Part shown: one piece after another, positions 17,407-26,224 of the stretch | Layout: every line of letters starts with the position of its first letter | Numbering within the stretch: the stretch's first letter is position 1 | Assembly: GCA_944800085.1 (NCBI GenBank) | Contig: CALYLO010000008.1 | Location: 186,001 to 250,000 of the forward strand | Direction of reading: 5' to 3' | Origin: Paenibacillus melissococcoides | GTDB taxonomy: Bacteria > Bacillota > Bacilli > Paenibacillales > Paenibacillaceae | Length of the DNA stretch: 64,000 nt | The notes under the pieces: model-generated | Seen by the model: the letters and a program-made list of their open reading frames with translations, nothing else | What the model was told of the DNA's origin: nothing | Databases searched by the model: none | Translations under genes and position numbers: made by a program

Positions 17407-17546
17407 GTATTTGGTAATTGTCATTCGCATGCATGATATGTTAGTATATTGAAATGTGCTTGCAAGAGGAACATTTGTATTTATAGGGGAGACAAAATAG
17501 TAATCTTGTTTTTCTGAGGTAGGCAGAAGGGAGAAGGTCTATAAAT

Positions 17547-18722
17547 ATGCGATTGGGATTGTTTCCGCGCATTGTCATTGCGATTGTGCTTGGCATTGGA
17601 GCAGGACTTATTATGCCGGATTGGTTCATACGAATTTTTGCGACATTAAATCATGTATTCGGGCAGTTCTTGAGCTTCCTCATTCCGCTCATTATTTTGG
17701 GCTTCATTGTTCCGGGGATCGGGGAGCTTGGCAGGGGAGCGGGGAAGCTCCTCGGATTGACTGCATTTATCGTATATATATCTACGGTACTTTCCGGGAT
17801 GCTGGCTTACGGCGTTGCGTCCTCGTCTTTTTCCTGGCTGCTGTCCGGGGCTTCCGGGCTGGCAGCCAAGAATCCGGAGGAGACGCTGCTGACCACCTAC
17901 TTCGAGCTGCCTATGCCGCCCGTGTTCGACATTATGACGGCGCTGCTGTTGTCTTTTCTGATCGGGGTCGGCATCACCTTCGTGAAGACGAACGCGCTTC
18001 TTACCGCTTCGTTGGAATTCAAGGATATCGTAGCCAAGGCGATACAGGCGATTATTATTCCATTGCTGCCGTTTCATATCGCGGGGCTCTTTATGAATAT
18101 GACGCAGGCCGGCGAAGTCGCGTTCATCCTGCAAGTGTTCGTGAAGGTATTTGCGGTCATTCTCGTCATGCATTTCGTGGTCATCCTGTGTCAGTATGCG
18201 ATCGCAGGGGCCGTGAACAAGCGCAACCCGCTGGCAATGCTGCGCACGATGCTCCCTGCATACCTCACGGCGCTCGGCACGCAATCTTCGGCGGCGACGA
18301 TTCCGGTGACGATGCAGCAGGTGAAGAAGCTCGGGACAGACGAAGAAGTGACGAACTTTGTCGTACCGTTATGTGCGACGATTCATATTACCGGATCGGC
18401 GGTTACGATTACTTCGGTCGCGAGCGCCATACTCTACATTCATGGCGTGCCGCTGACGGTGAGCACCATGGTGCCTTTCATATTCATGCTCGGCATCGCG
18501 ATGATCGCCGCTCCCAGCGTGCCAGGCGGCGGAGTGATGGCGGCCATCGGATTGTTCCAGTCGATGCTCGGCTTCGATGAGGCGATGGTAAGCTTGGCGA
18601 TTGCCCTGTACATCGCGCAGGACAGCTTCGGAACGGCGGCCAACGTCACCGGCGACGGTGCGATCGCACAGATCATTCACGCGATGAAAAAGCGGGTGCG
18701 CCAAGAGCCGTCTGCCAACTAG
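17547..18722 (+). CDS. Dicarboxylate/amino-acid:cation symporter (DAACS family)
   Basis: 391 residues with eight to ten hydrophobic segments. Family hallmarks: FGQFLSFLIPLIILGFIVPG, the serine-rich hairpin GTQSSAATIPVTMQQVKKLG, the cation/substrate-binding region PLCATIHITGSAVTITS, and AAPSVPGGGVMAAIGLFQ then TAANVTGDGAIAQI. It imports glutamate, serine or C4-dicarboxylates with Na+ or H+; which one cannot be told. GGGAGAAGG precedes the ATG. It stands alone between two terminators. Confidence 0.9.
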   Translation: MRLGLFPRIVIAIVLGIGAGLIMPDWFIRIFATLNHVFGQFLSFLIPLIILGFIVPGIGELGRGAGKLLGLTAFIVYISTVLSGMLAYGVASSSFSWLLSGASGLAAKNPEETLLTTYFELPMPPVFDIMTALLLSFLIGVGITFVKTNALLTASLEFKDIVAKAIQAIIIPLLPFHIAGLFMNMTQAGEVAFILQVFVKVFAVILVMHFVVILCQYAIAGAVNKRNPLAMLRTMLPAYLTALGTQSSAATIPVTMQQVKKLGTDEEVTNFVVPLCATIHITGSAVTITSVASAILYIHGVPLTVSTMVPFIFMLGIAMIAAPSVPGGGVMAAIGLFQSMLGFDEAMVSLAIALYIAQDSFGTAANVTGDGAIAQIIHAMKKRVRQEPSAN

Positions 18723-18780
18723 CTTATGACGACGATATCTAGGAGCAAGGGACGATCTGCTGACAGTCCAACCTCCTGAT

Positions 18781-18812
18781 AGCCCGGTGATGCATTCACC
18801 GGGCTTTTTTTC
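18781..18812 (+). terminator. Terminator after symporter
   Basis: GCCCGGTGA and TCACCGGGC form a stem around a short loop, followed by eight T residues. Confidence 0.9.
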
Positions 18813-19044
18813 GCAGGCGCAATCGGCCTTACAAGCGTGAAGAACAGCTTGCTGGTCCTCTTTTGGCGGGTATCACCGCGGCTCAGCACAGGCCGACAGA
18901 CTAGCTTAGGCGGGCTCTTTTACAGCGCCGAAGTAGGGCCGCACCGCTTACGAACAGGCGGTTCGGAGCGGATGAAGCATCGCGTCATCCGCAGCCCATC
19001 CGATCGTTTTTATCAAATAATTTCACTATAATAACAATTCTAAT
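18813..19044. other. Gene-free stretch before the siderophore operon
   Basis: No credible coding sequence was seen; the only open frame (18837-19031) lacks a ribosome site and family resemblance. The region becomes A/T-rich towards the Fur-controlled promoter. Confidence 0.5.
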
Positions 19045-19059
19045 TGAGAACGATAATCA
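19045..19059 (+). promoter_or_regulatory. Upstream Fur-box-like site of the ycl operon
   Basis: TGAGAACGATAATCA matches the 7-1-7 Fur motif TGATAAT-N-ATTATCA at 11 of 14 fixed positions. It lies 20 bases before the -35 box. Confidence 0.5.
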
Positions 19060-19078
19060 ATTATTTTGGCCAAATCCA

Positions 19079-19106
19079 TTGACTTTCACGGGAGAACCGC
19101 TATAAT
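19079..19106 (+). promoter_or_regulatory. Promoter of the yclNOPQ-type operon
   Basis: TTGACT (19079-19084), a 16-base spacer, and TATAAT (19101-19106). It is flanked by a weak Fur-like site upstream and a strong one downstream. Confidence 0.85.
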
Positions 19107-19129
19107 CATAACTGTTACAACGCGTTAAT

Positions 19130-19148
19130 GATAATGAATATCATTATT
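19130..19148 (+). promoter_or_regulatory. Fur box, downstream of ycl promoter
   Basis: GATAATGAATATCATTATT matches the 19-base Fur consensus at 16 positions and is itself a strong inverted repeat. It sits about 20 bases after the expected transcription start, so bound Fur would block elongation or open-complex formation. Confidence 0.8.
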
Positions 19149-19223
19149 ATACATGCGGGTGAACATGGGGAATGCAGACCATACATCCGGAACGCCTATA
19201 CTCTGATTTATAAGGAACGAGAC

Positions 19224-20177
19224 ATGAAGAAGAGATATCTGGTTATTGCGCTTATCCTGTTTGCCTTCATCTCCCTGTTTATCGGGGTCATCGACATCAA
19301 GCCATGGGATTTGTTCAATCTGAACGACGATAAGGTTCATACTTTTCTCGTCAGCCGGGTGCCAAGGCTTATCAGCATCATTCTCGCCGGGGTCAGCATG
19401 AGCATCTGCGGCCTGATTATGCAGCAGCTCAGCCGGAACAAGTTCGTCTCGCCCACGACGGCAGGGACGCTTGACTCGGCCCGCTTGGGGATACTCGTCT
19501 CCTTGATGCTGTTCACGTCGTCGAGTCCGTTAGTGAAGATGCTCGTTGCGTTCGTCTTCGCTTTGGCAGGCACGATGCTGTTCATGAAAATACTGGATCG
19601 CATCAAATTCAAAGACACCATCTTCATTCCGCTCGTCGGATTGATGTTCGGGAATATTATTAGTTCCATTTCCACCTTTTTCGCGTACAAGTATGATTTG
19701 ATTCAGAACATGTCCTCGTGGCTCCAGGGCGACTTCTCGATGATTATCAAGGGGCGCTATGAGCTGCTGTACATCAGCATTCCGCTTATCGTGGTTGCAT
19801 ACCTGTATGCGAATAAGTTCACGGTAGCGGGGATGGGCGAGGATTTCTCGAAAAATCTCGGACTCAACTACAAGCGCGTCGTCAACATCGGCTTGATCCT
19901 GGTGGCGCTTGTGACGTGCACGGTGGTGCTCACGGTGGGGACGATTCCTTTCCTGGGTCTCATTATTCCGAATATCGTCTCCATATACAGAGGCGATAAT
20001 TTGAAAAATAGCTTGTCGCACACGGCGCTTCTCGGGGCAGTATTCGTTCTGTTCTGCGATATTTTGGGGCGCATCATCATCTTTCCGTATGAGCTGTCGA
20101 TCAGCTTGACCGTCGGCGTCATCGGAAGTGCCATATTCGTCTATATGTTAATGAGGAGAAGGGCACATGGGTTATAA
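19224..20177 (+). CDS. yclN: Iron-siderophore ABC transporter permease (YclN-like)
   Basis: ATG 19224 follows AAGGAACGAG; 317 residues. FecCD-family permease with about nine membrane helices: VSRVPRLISIILAGVSMSIC then GLIMQQLSRNKFVSPTTAGT (conserved coupling and entry region), GTIPFLGLIIPNIV, and an internal helix containing GLMFGNIISSIS. The sequence style is that of YclN, one half of the petrobactin importer in Bacillus subtilis. It forms a heterodimer with the next gene product. The two genes overlap by 11 bases, supporting coupled translation. It is the first gene of the Fur-controlled operon. Confidence 0.9.
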   Translation: MKKRYLVIALILFAFISLFIGVIDIKPWDLFNLNDDKVHTFLVSRVPRLISIILAGVSMSICGLIMQQLSRNKFVSPTTAGTLDSARLGILVSLMLFTSSSPLVKMLVAFVFALAGTMLFMKILDRIKFKDTIFIPLVGLMFGNIISSISTFFAYKYDLIQNMSSWLQGDFSMIIKGRYELLYISIPLIVVAYLYANKFTVAGMGEDFSKNLGLNYKRVVNIGLILVALVTCTVVLTVGTIPFLGLIIPNIVSIYRGDNLKNSLSHTALLGAVFVLFCDILGRIIIFPYELSISLTVGVIGSAIFVYMLMRRRAHGL

Positions 20178-21117
20178 AGCGAAAACGGGGGTTCTTGCTG
20201 TCCTTGCTCTTGCGCTTATCGGGTTGTTCCTGTTCTTCAAGCTGGGGGACAACTGGGACTACGTGCTGCCGAAAAGAACAATCAAAGTATTGGCGATTGT
20301 GCTGACCGGCGCTTCGATCGCATTTGCCACGACCGTATTCCAGACGATTACGAACAACCGCATACTGACACCGAGCATTTTGGGCCTGGATTCGCTGTAT
20401 ATGCTCATTCAGACCATCGTCATCTTTGTTTTTGGCTCGAAGACGCTGATGATAATGAACAGCAATGTCGACTTTCTGGTGTCCGTCGGACTCATGGTTG
20501 TATTCTCGGGCCTGCTGTTCAAGCTTATATTCAAGGGCGAGAATCAGAACATATACTTTCTGCTGCTTATTGGCATTATTTTTGGCACTTTTTTCGGAAG
20601 CATGTCCACCTTCATGCAGGTTCTGATTGACCCGGCAGAGTTCATGATCGTGCAGGACAAAATGTTCGCCAGCTTCAACCATATCAACACGAAGCTGCTG
20701 CTTATGGGAGGCGTCCTGCTTCTGCTCGTCACGCTCTACTTTCTGCGCTTCATCAAGTATTTGGATGTGCTGGCGCTGGGCAGAGAGCAGGCGATTAATC
20801 TCGGCGTCAATTACGACTATGTCGTGAAGCGGCTGCTCTTTATCGTGGCCGTGCTGATCTCCATCTCCACGGCGCTTGTCGGGCCGATTACCTTTCTCGG
20901 CTTGCTTGTCGTGAACGTGACGTACCAGTTTCTGAAGACGTACCGGCACAGCTATCTTATCGCCGGCTCCGTCCTCATCAGCATTATCGCCCTTGTGGGC
21001 GGCCAGCTCATTGTGGAGCGGATATTCACCTTCTCCACGACGCTTAGCGTCATCATCAATTTCGTCGGCGGGGTCTACTTTATTTATCTTCTATTGAAGG
21101 AGAACAAATCATGGTAG
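20167..21117 (+). CDS. yclO: Iron-siderophore ABC transporter permease (YclO-like)
   Basis: 316 residues; second FecCD permease subunit. Visible marks: VLAIVLTGASIAFATTVFQT then TNNRILTPSILGLDSLYMLI, a later LGREQAINLGVNYDYVVKRL cytoplasmic loop, and VGPITFLGLLVVNVTYQFLK near the end. It has nine or ten hydrophobic helices. It pairs with the preceding permease, and its stop overlaps the ATPase start by 7 bases. Its similarity to YclO rather than FhuG or FepG supports a catecholate such as petrobactin as ligand. Confidence 0.9.
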   Translation: MGYKAKTGVLAVLALALIGLFLFFKLGDNWDYVLPKRTIKVLAIVLTGASIAFATTVFQTITNNRILTPSILGLDSLYMLIQTIVIFVFGSKTLMIMNSNVDFLVSVGLMVVFSGLLFKLIFKGENQNIYFLLLIGIIFGTFFGSMSTFMQVLIDPAEFMIVQDKMFASFNHINTKLLLMGGVLLLLVTLYFLRFIKYLDVLALGREQAINLGVNYDYVVKRLLFIVAVLISISTALVGPITFLGLLVVNVTYQFLKTYRHSYLIAGSVLISIIALVGGQLIVERIFTFSTTLSVIINFVGGVYFIYLLLKENKSW

Positions 21118-21869
21118 AAGTAAGAGGAGTATCCAAACAATACGGCGGCAAAAACGTGATCGAAGACATCTCGGTTACGATTGCCAAAAGAAAAATCACG
21201 TCGTTTATCGGTCCGAATGGCGCAGGCAAAAGTACGCTGCTCTCAATCATAAGCAGACTCATTTCGAAGGATTCCGGAGAAGTGCTCATTGACGGGAAAG
21301 AAATCAGCCAATGGGACAGCAAGGAACTGGCGAAGAAGATTTCGATTCTGAAGCAGTCGAACCATATCAATCTGCGGCTCACGGTTCGGGAACTGGTCTC
21401 CTTCGGGCGCTTCCCTTATTCGCAGGGGAGATTGTCCGACGAAGACTGGAAGTACGTCGATGAAGCGATTGAATATATGGGGCTTGCCGAGATGCAGCAC
21501 AAGTACCTGGATCAGCTGAGCGGCGGCCAGAAGCAGCGGGCTTATATCGCGATGGTCATCGCGCAGAACACGGAATACATTTTGCTGGACGAACCGCTGA
21601 ACAATCTGGATATGAAGCATTCCGTGCAGATTATGAAAATATTGCGCAGACTCGTCAATGAGCTGGGCAAAACGATTGTCATCGTCATTCACGACATCAA
21701 CTTTGCCTCCTGCTATTCCGACTATATCGTGGCGTTGAAGAACGGCAAAGTCATCAAGGAGGGCGCGACCGATGACATTATCGACAGCGCGGTTCTCCAG
21801 GACATTTACGATATGGATATGAGCATCGAGAACTTCAATGATAACAAGATCTGCGTTTATTATGCATAG
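21111..21869 (+). CDS. yclP: Iron-siderophore ABC transporter ATPase (YclP-like)
   Basis: 252 residues. Walker A is GPNGAGKST near residue 35, the Q-loop lies in SILKQSNHINLRLTVRELVS, the signature is LSGGQKQRAY near 137, Walker B is YILLDEPLNNLD, and the H-loop is IVIHDINFAS. It drives uptake through the two permeases. It belongs to the FepC-type iron-chelate ATPases and is translationally coupled to the permease gene. Confidence 0.93.
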   Translation: MVEVRGVSKQYGGKNVIEDISVTIAKRKITSFIGPNGAGKSTLLSIISRLISKDSGEVLIDGKEISQWDSKELAKKISILKQSNHINLRLTVRELVSFGRFPYSQGRLSDEDWKYVDEAIEYMGLAEMQHKYLDQLSGGQKQRAYIAMVIAQNTEYILLDEPLNNLDMKHSVQIMKILRRLVNELGKTIVIVIHDINFASCYSDYIVALKNGKVIKEGATDDIIDSAVLQDIYDMDMSIENFNDNKICVYYA

Positions 21870-21900
21870 CTCGACACAAAAAGGGGTCACACCGTTCGGT

Positions 21901-21943
21901 AATATCGCATTGTCGTGCCCGAATAGCACGAATTTGTGATATT
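21901..21943 (+). promoter_or_regulatory. Hairpin between yclP and yclQ
   Basis: AATATCGCA and TGTGATATT, with inner TCGTGC/GCACGA, form a long imperfect stem with a CCGAATA loop and no following T-run. It is not a standard terminator. It could stabilise or separate the transcript parts for the more abundant binding protein. Confidence 0.55.
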
Positions 21944-21993
21944 AACGGCGATAAATATATTTTCAAAAAATATGTGGTAGAGGTGAAAAGAAA

Positions 21994-22956
21994 TTGAAGA
22001 AAACAGTCCTAATTCTGGTCATAGCCATGATGGCAACCCTCGTTGCAGCATGTGGTTCCAATAAGACAGACAGCAGCAATGGTTCGACATCTACTGGAGC
22101 CGAAGCGAACAACACGGCGGAAGAAATCGTCATTAAGCATGAGCTTGGCGAAACGCCGGTGAAGAAGAACCCGTCCAAAGTCGTTGTATTCAGCTACGGA
22201 GTCGTAGATTCCCTGGACAAACTGGGAATTGACATCGCGGCGCTGCCGAAGAACAACCTGCCTCCTTATTTGAAAAAATTCGAAGACGAAAAGTATGTGA
22301 ATGCGGGCGGATTGAAGGAGCCGGACTTCGAGACGATTCACGGCCTGAAGCCCGACCTGATCATCATTGCCGGCCGACAAGCGTCGTCCTATGAAGAGTT
22401 CAAGGAAATCGCGCCGACGATCTATATGGATATCGACACGGACCGTTATATGGAGTCCTTCAAAGAGAACGCGGAAACGATCGGCAAAATCTTCGGTAAA
22501 GAATCCGAAGTCCAAGCGGAGCTTGCGAAGATCGATACGGATATCAAGCAATTGAATGAGAAAGTGACAGCGGCGAACAAAAACGCGCTTATCATTTTGG
22601 CGAACGACGGCAAAATCAGCGCCTATGGCGCCAACTCCCGCTTCGGCATTATCCATGACGTATTCGGCTTCCCGCCGGTCGATCCGGACATTAAAGTATC
22701 GACTCATGGAGACCCTGTGTCCTTCGAATATATTGTGGAGAAGGATCCGGACTATCTGTTCGTTATCGATAGAGGCGCCGTCGTCGGCGGCGAATCGTCT
22801 GCGAAGCAAGTCGTAGAGAACGAACTGGTCATGAAGACCAAGGCTTACAAGGAAGGACATATCGTCTACCTCGATCCGAGCTACTGGTATCTGTCTGGAG
22901 GCGGCCTCATCTCCGTCGAGGAAATGGTGAAGGAAGTCGGAGCGGCCATTCAATAA
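21994..22956 (+). CDS. yclQ: Iron-siderophore-binding lipoprotein (YclQ-like)
   Basis: TTG start at 21994 behind AGAGGTG; 320 residues. A lipoprotein signal runs to the lipobox LVAAC at about residue 21, followed by a Ser/Thr/Asn-rich linker. The mature part is a class III binding protein (PF01497): VVVFSYGVVDSLDKLGI, GGLKEPDFETIHGLKPDLII, DSFKENAET-type backbone helix regions and a C-terminal ISVEEMVKEVG. It resembles YclQ, the petrobactin-binding protein. It captures the ferric siderophore outside the membrane and delivers it to the permeases. A terminator follows. Confidence 0.9.
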   Translation: MKKTVLILVIAMMATLVAACGSNKTDSSNGSTSTGAEANNTAEEIVIKHELGETPVKKNPSKVVVFSYGVVDSLDKLGIDIAALPKNNLPPYLKKFEDEKYVNAGGLKEPDFETIHGLKPDLIIIAGRQASSYEEFKEIAPTIYMDIDTDRYMESFKENAETIGKIFGKESEVQAELAKIDTDIKQLNEKVTAANKNALIILANDGKISAYGANSRFGIIHDVFGFPPVDPDIKVSTHGDPVSFEYIVEKDPDYLFVIDRGAVVGGESSAKQVVENELVMKTKAYKEGHIVYLDPSYWYLSGGGLISVEEMVKEVGAAIQ

Positions 22957-22988
22957 TCATCTGCCGGCTTGCAGCAAGCCGGAACGGC

Positions 22989-23020
22989 AACCGGGGCGCC
23001 TCGTGCGTCCCGGTTTGTTT
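22989..23020 (+). terminator. Terminator of the ycl operon
   Basis: AACCGGGGCGC pairs with GCGTCCCGGTT around CTCGT, followed by TGTTT. Confidence 0.75.
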
Positions 23021-23022
23021 AA

Positions 23023-24210
23023 TTTGATGGAAAGAGAGATAGTAAGACGATATACGGCGAGGTTAAACGCCCTGATTTTCAAGCCATCTTGTCCATCGCT
23101 CCGGTATTAGACATTCCCCATAACGACATCGTGGAACAGTACATCGAGATTGGGCATAAGTCGGAAGTCATTTACTCTATTTTACAGAATGAGTTGATGA
23201 CACTTGAACATCCTTCGCTGATACCGAAAATAGCCGCAAAGTTCCTTGAATCACCGAATGAAGACAGCCTGTATGTAGTAGGCAGATTGTTCCGCGATAC
23301 AGACTCCATACATAACGACTCCATTAAACTTTCATTGTACGGCCTCATTGTTAATTACTCACGCGCTCATGGAATCATGCCTTACATTGCAAAAGGATTA
23401 TTTCGGAAGTACATGATTGAACGAAATGATTTCAGCAGGCTGAAGGAAACTTACGAAAATGGATAGTATATTCTGCATTATGTTGATTTTCTATCGTCCG
23501 AGGAACGTGTGTGTTTGTATTATAAATTAGGCGTTCATGCATACACTCTGAGCAATCATTATGAGTGCATTGATTATTGCAAAGAAGTATTGAAATGTGG
23601 AGAAAGCCACTATAAAGCAGATGCGCTTGGTATCCTTATAGATGCGTATTTCAGTATTGGAGCGTATAAAGAGTCAGAATTGTACCTTATACAGTACAAA
23701 AATTTCACATACCCTCAAACAAAAGATAATGTCGTACTTATGGATACATTCTTCAATGCAAAAAAAGGTAATATCGGCCAAGCAATTAAACAGTTGGAAT
23801 CATTTCTTGAAACGTGCAGAAGTGCCTCCGTTATTCCGGCGACCAAGCAACTTGTTCAATTGTACTTACAGCAGAACAACCTCGAAGGCGCTAAAGTTAT
23901 TTTGGAGAACGACAAGGCCACTACCTCTGTCGTTGATGAGAGTACTCCATTAGTTTGCGCTACATATGCTGATTATATTCGAGTCAAGGGAGAATATTAT
24001 TTGACTGCGGGTGACATCGACAAAAGCATTACGAATATGGTGGAATCTGCCTTTTGGTATTCCAAAGTAGATGATGCAGCCAAGGAAAAAGAAGCTCTCA
24101 ATACTGCTATGCATATCCATTTAACGAATAACGTTTCACCTCAGTTTACGCTAGAAAAGTTAAGCAATTACTACCAACGAATCGTTAAAGAATTGGAGGA
24201 ATTAGCGTGA
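23023..24210 (+). pseudogene. AimR/Alo-like peptide pheromone receptor, truncated and interrupted by a stop codon
   Basis: One continuous frame reads KTIYGEVKRPDFQAILSIAP, then the family's helical repeats (YIEIGHKSEVIYSILQNELM, LYGLIVNYSRAHGIMPYIAK), a TAG stop at 23464-23466, and then the TPR-like C-terminal half (LYYKLGVHAYTLSNHYECID, YKADALGILIDAYFSIGAYK, SNYYQRIVKELEELA). This repeat layout is that of AimR/Alo peptide receptors of the RRNPP class. The N-terminal helix-turn-helix is missing: the frame begins inside the ycl intergenic region with no start or ribosome site. Two independent lesions mean it cannot work as a DNA-binding regulator. The peptide gene directly behind it is intact. 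Confidence 0.75.
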
Positions 24211-24317
24211 GAAATAAAATGAAAAAACTCATTTTCAATACCCTTCTTAGCACTGTTCTTATAACAACAACCGCGTCATTGTTAACTGGCGGTTCAGGAA
24301 GTGTCCACCCTTGGTAA
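24207..24317 (+). CDS. Arbitrium/Alo-like signal peptide precursor (36 aa)
   Basis: GTG 24207 has GGAGGA six bases upstream and overlaps the receptor stop (GTGA), the coupling seen in aimR-aimP and aloR-aloP pairs. The 36-residue product has a basic N-terminus (MRNKMKKLIFNTLL), a hydrophobic secretion segment (STVLITTTASLL) and a short polar tail TGGSGSVHPW. In the family the C-terminal 5-10 residues are released outside and re-imported as the signal, so the mature signal is probably within GGSGSVHPW. Its C-terminus differs from the RGA-type ends of phage AimP. An internal ATG at 24219 is an alternative start. Identification rests on position and architecture. Confidence 0.7.
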   Translation: MRNKMKKLIFNTLLSTVLITTTASLLTGGSGSVHPW

Positions 24318-24340
24318 AGCACCTTAATGGTGCTTTTTTT
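24317..24340 (+). terminator. Terminator of the receptor-peptide unit
   Basis: AAGCACC and GGTGCTT around TTAAT, followed by a run of T; it begins at the peptide stop codon. Confidence 0.9.
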
Positions 24341-25366
24341 AATACGCAAGTTCCGGACATCTATTCATATATCCACAAAAGTCGTGTTTTTGTACTAGAG
24401 TCTATTTAAGAAAAGAATGACCTTCACTGACCATGACCTTTTGAAGATCCCCCTCCTTTATAGAAAAAGGGTACTTTTCCCTATGCTGTCACAGAATCAG
24501 TCCTTGTCATATATGAAACTAGGTTGAATGTAAAATAAATCAGAAACAATATTACAATCGTTCAAACAATCTTTTCCGTTTTTGATTTCTTTTGTCTTCG
24601 TTTTCCATATCAACAGCTCCTATAATCAGTATATCAAAGGCGGATTCTATACTTGAACTGCTTCGGAATTATCTCACGTGTCTAGATCCATCCCAGAGCT
24701 GATATGATAGAATCATACGATAAAACGAGAAATCAGGTGGACGGTGTGGAGCTCCGATGGAAATGGCGGGAATGAGCGGCTTCTCATGAACCTTATCCGG
24801 CTTCGATAGCCAGGAGCGATTAGGCGATGACGTCCACCGCATACCATGCTTCTCCTATAAATCAGCAAAAACCCGATCTATTGTTCTTTCCGTTCCGCTT
24901 ACATCCGTTTGTTTTATTCGGTATGGCGAAGATGATCCGCCTCTTCAACATATTCAGCCCAAACGTGTTGACTATTGCGCTTTGCTGCATCTTTGCTCTC
25001 GGTACATCGGGCCCGGAATGGACAAGCTTTACAGGCTCATTCCAGAACTCGAACTTCCAGATCACCGCTTTCCCTCCGGGCCGTAACGATTGAGGCAGTG
25101 ACGCAGGACCGGTCCGCGGGCAGGCGCCATCGGTCGAGCGATTGCCGCGGGTTGCCGCAGCTTGACGCAGCCTGCTCGGCCATACGCGGCTTGACGCAAT
25201 CTGCTCCGCCAATACTGCAATAATGCAGCAATTTCATTGACACGAGTATGCGAAAATAGGATTGCTGCAAAAATACAGCAATTCCACTGCGGCAAGCTAT
25301 AGATAGCGTCTGAAATGGAAAAGTGATGTAATTTTGCAGGATTTTCTCGGAATTTAGCCTCTTATG
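24341..25366. other. About 1 kb without a supported gene
   Basis: No open frame here shows a ribosome site together with family resemblance. The 88-residue frame at 24827-25093 has no recognisable domain. An 18-codon frame at 24552-24608 (minus, MENEDKRNQKRKRLFERL) has AGGAG upstream and could be a remnant or a very small gene. From about 25140 the DNA holds short repeats (GCTTGACGCA twice) and words of the dispersed repeat family: GCTGCAAAAATACAGCAATT and GATGTAATTTTGCAGGATTT. Confidence 0.5.
25220..25350. repeat. Dispersed intergenic repeat, copy 2
   Basis: Contains AATACTGCAATAATGCAGCA, GCTGCAAAAATACAGCAATT and GTGATGTAATTTTGCAGG, nearly the same words as near 11650 and 57970. No gene is present. 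Confidence 0.5.
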
Positions 25367-25400
25367 ATTAAAAATGCTGCGCCTGTGCAGCATTTTTAAT
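25367..25400. terminator. Symmetric hairpin, bidirectional terminator candidate
   Basis: ATTAAAAATGCTGC and GCAGCATTTTTAAT form a perfect 14-bp stem around GCCTGT, giving a T-run on either strand. Confidence 0.6.
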
Positions 25401-25468
25401 ATGGAGCAGCATGCTCTAACCTAACCTAACCTAACCTGCCCTGTCTTTCCCTGCCCCGCCCTTTATAA

Positions 25469-25504
25469 GAAAAAAGACTGTCGACAGGATTTTGCCGGCA
25501 GTCT
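25469..25504 (-). terminator. Terminator of the YneQ-like gene
   Basis: On the minus strand AGACTGCCGG and CGACAGTCT pair (with a mismatch), followed by TTTTTTC. Confidence 0.75.
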
Positions 25505-25535
25505 GAAGCGGGGCGCATGAGGAACCACGCTTGTT

Positions 25536-25841
25536 CTATATCAGCCGGAACCGTTCGAGCTGCTCCCATTGCCGCTCCTGCCGCAGAATCTCCCGCTGGC
25601 GCGGGCCGATGAGATCAAAATGGGGAAAGGGGCGGCGGGCATGGATATAGCGCGGGTTCAGACCATGCTTTACGCACCAGGCGGTCAGGCGGGCCATGTC
25701 GGCACATCCGACCTTGGTGACGGTCGTGATTCCCGGGAAGCGTTCATCCTGCCAATAATGCGTCAAATAAGCGATTTCCCCGCGATCGACGCGACGCTTC
25801 CACTCGTTGAGCTCCGTGCGGGATATGCCGAAGGCCATCAT
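25536..25841 (-). CDS. YneQ-like conserved small protein
   Basis: 101 residues: MAFGISRTELNEWKRRVDRG, EIAYLTHYWQDERFPGITTV, TKVGCADMARLTAWCVKHGL and PHFDLIGPRQREILRQE. I recognise this as the Bacillus YneQ type of small cytoplasmic protein with no known function. AAGGA precedes tandem ATG codons at 25841 and 25838. It is monocistronic with its own terminator. Confidence 0.7.
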   Translation of the reverse strand: MMAFGISRTELNEWKRRVDRGEIAYLTHYWQDERFPGITTVTKVGCADMARLTAWCVKHGLNPRYIHARRPFPHFDLIGPRQREILRQERQWEQLERFRLI

Positions 25842-26063
25842 ACACCATCCTTATTGCTCTGAAGTGCTACCGCAAGCCGTGTCCCGGGCATCTTCCTCAG
25901 GAACGGAAGGTACCCGCTGCGGAGCAAGCAAGCACTCCTTCATTCTACTCCTCATTATATAACATCCGGGCTATCGCTTCCCGCCATTCCGCATTTTCCG
26001 GCTTGACCCTCTCGCCGCGTCACCCCGTACACTGCATAGGAGACGCCAGTTCAGCGCGTTGAT

Positions 26064-26163
26064 GCGCAGTAAGAGCTACAGAAGCGCAGTAAGAGCTACA
26101 GAAGCGCAGTAAGAGCTACAGAAGCGCAGTAAGAGCTACAGAAGCGCAGTAAGAGCTACAGAT
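26064..26163. repeat. Tandem array, five copies of a 20-bp unit
   Basis: The unit GCGCAGTAAGAGCTACAGAA is repeated five times without spacers; only the last base of the last copy differs. Decayed partial copies (GCGCAGT, ACAGATGCACAGTCAGAGC) follow to about 26195. It lies 60 bp before a broken protease gene. It is neither CRISPR-like nor coding. Confidence 0.95.
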
Positions 26164-26224
26164 GCGCAGTCGACAGATGCACAGTCAGAGCAGCAACGGC
26201 GCTACATAACAGGAGGGAATTACT

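Noticed and set aside
18837..19031. 64-codon frame before the ycl operon
   Set aside because: No ribosome site; low-quality sequence next to a regulatory region.
24552..24608. 18-codon minus-strand frame MENEDKRNQKRKRLFERL with AGGAG upstream
   Set aside because: Too short and without context to claim as a gene; mentioned under the gene-free stretch.
24827..25093. 88-codon plus-strand frame
   Set aside because: No start signal or recognisable domain.
25416..25437. Telomere-like CTAACCTAACC repeat
   Set aside because: Only about four copies of CTAAC in an intergenic gap; no sign of a replicon end.
26064..26163. CRISPR array
   Set aside because: The units follow each other with no spacers, and no cas genes are near; it is a simple tandem repeat.
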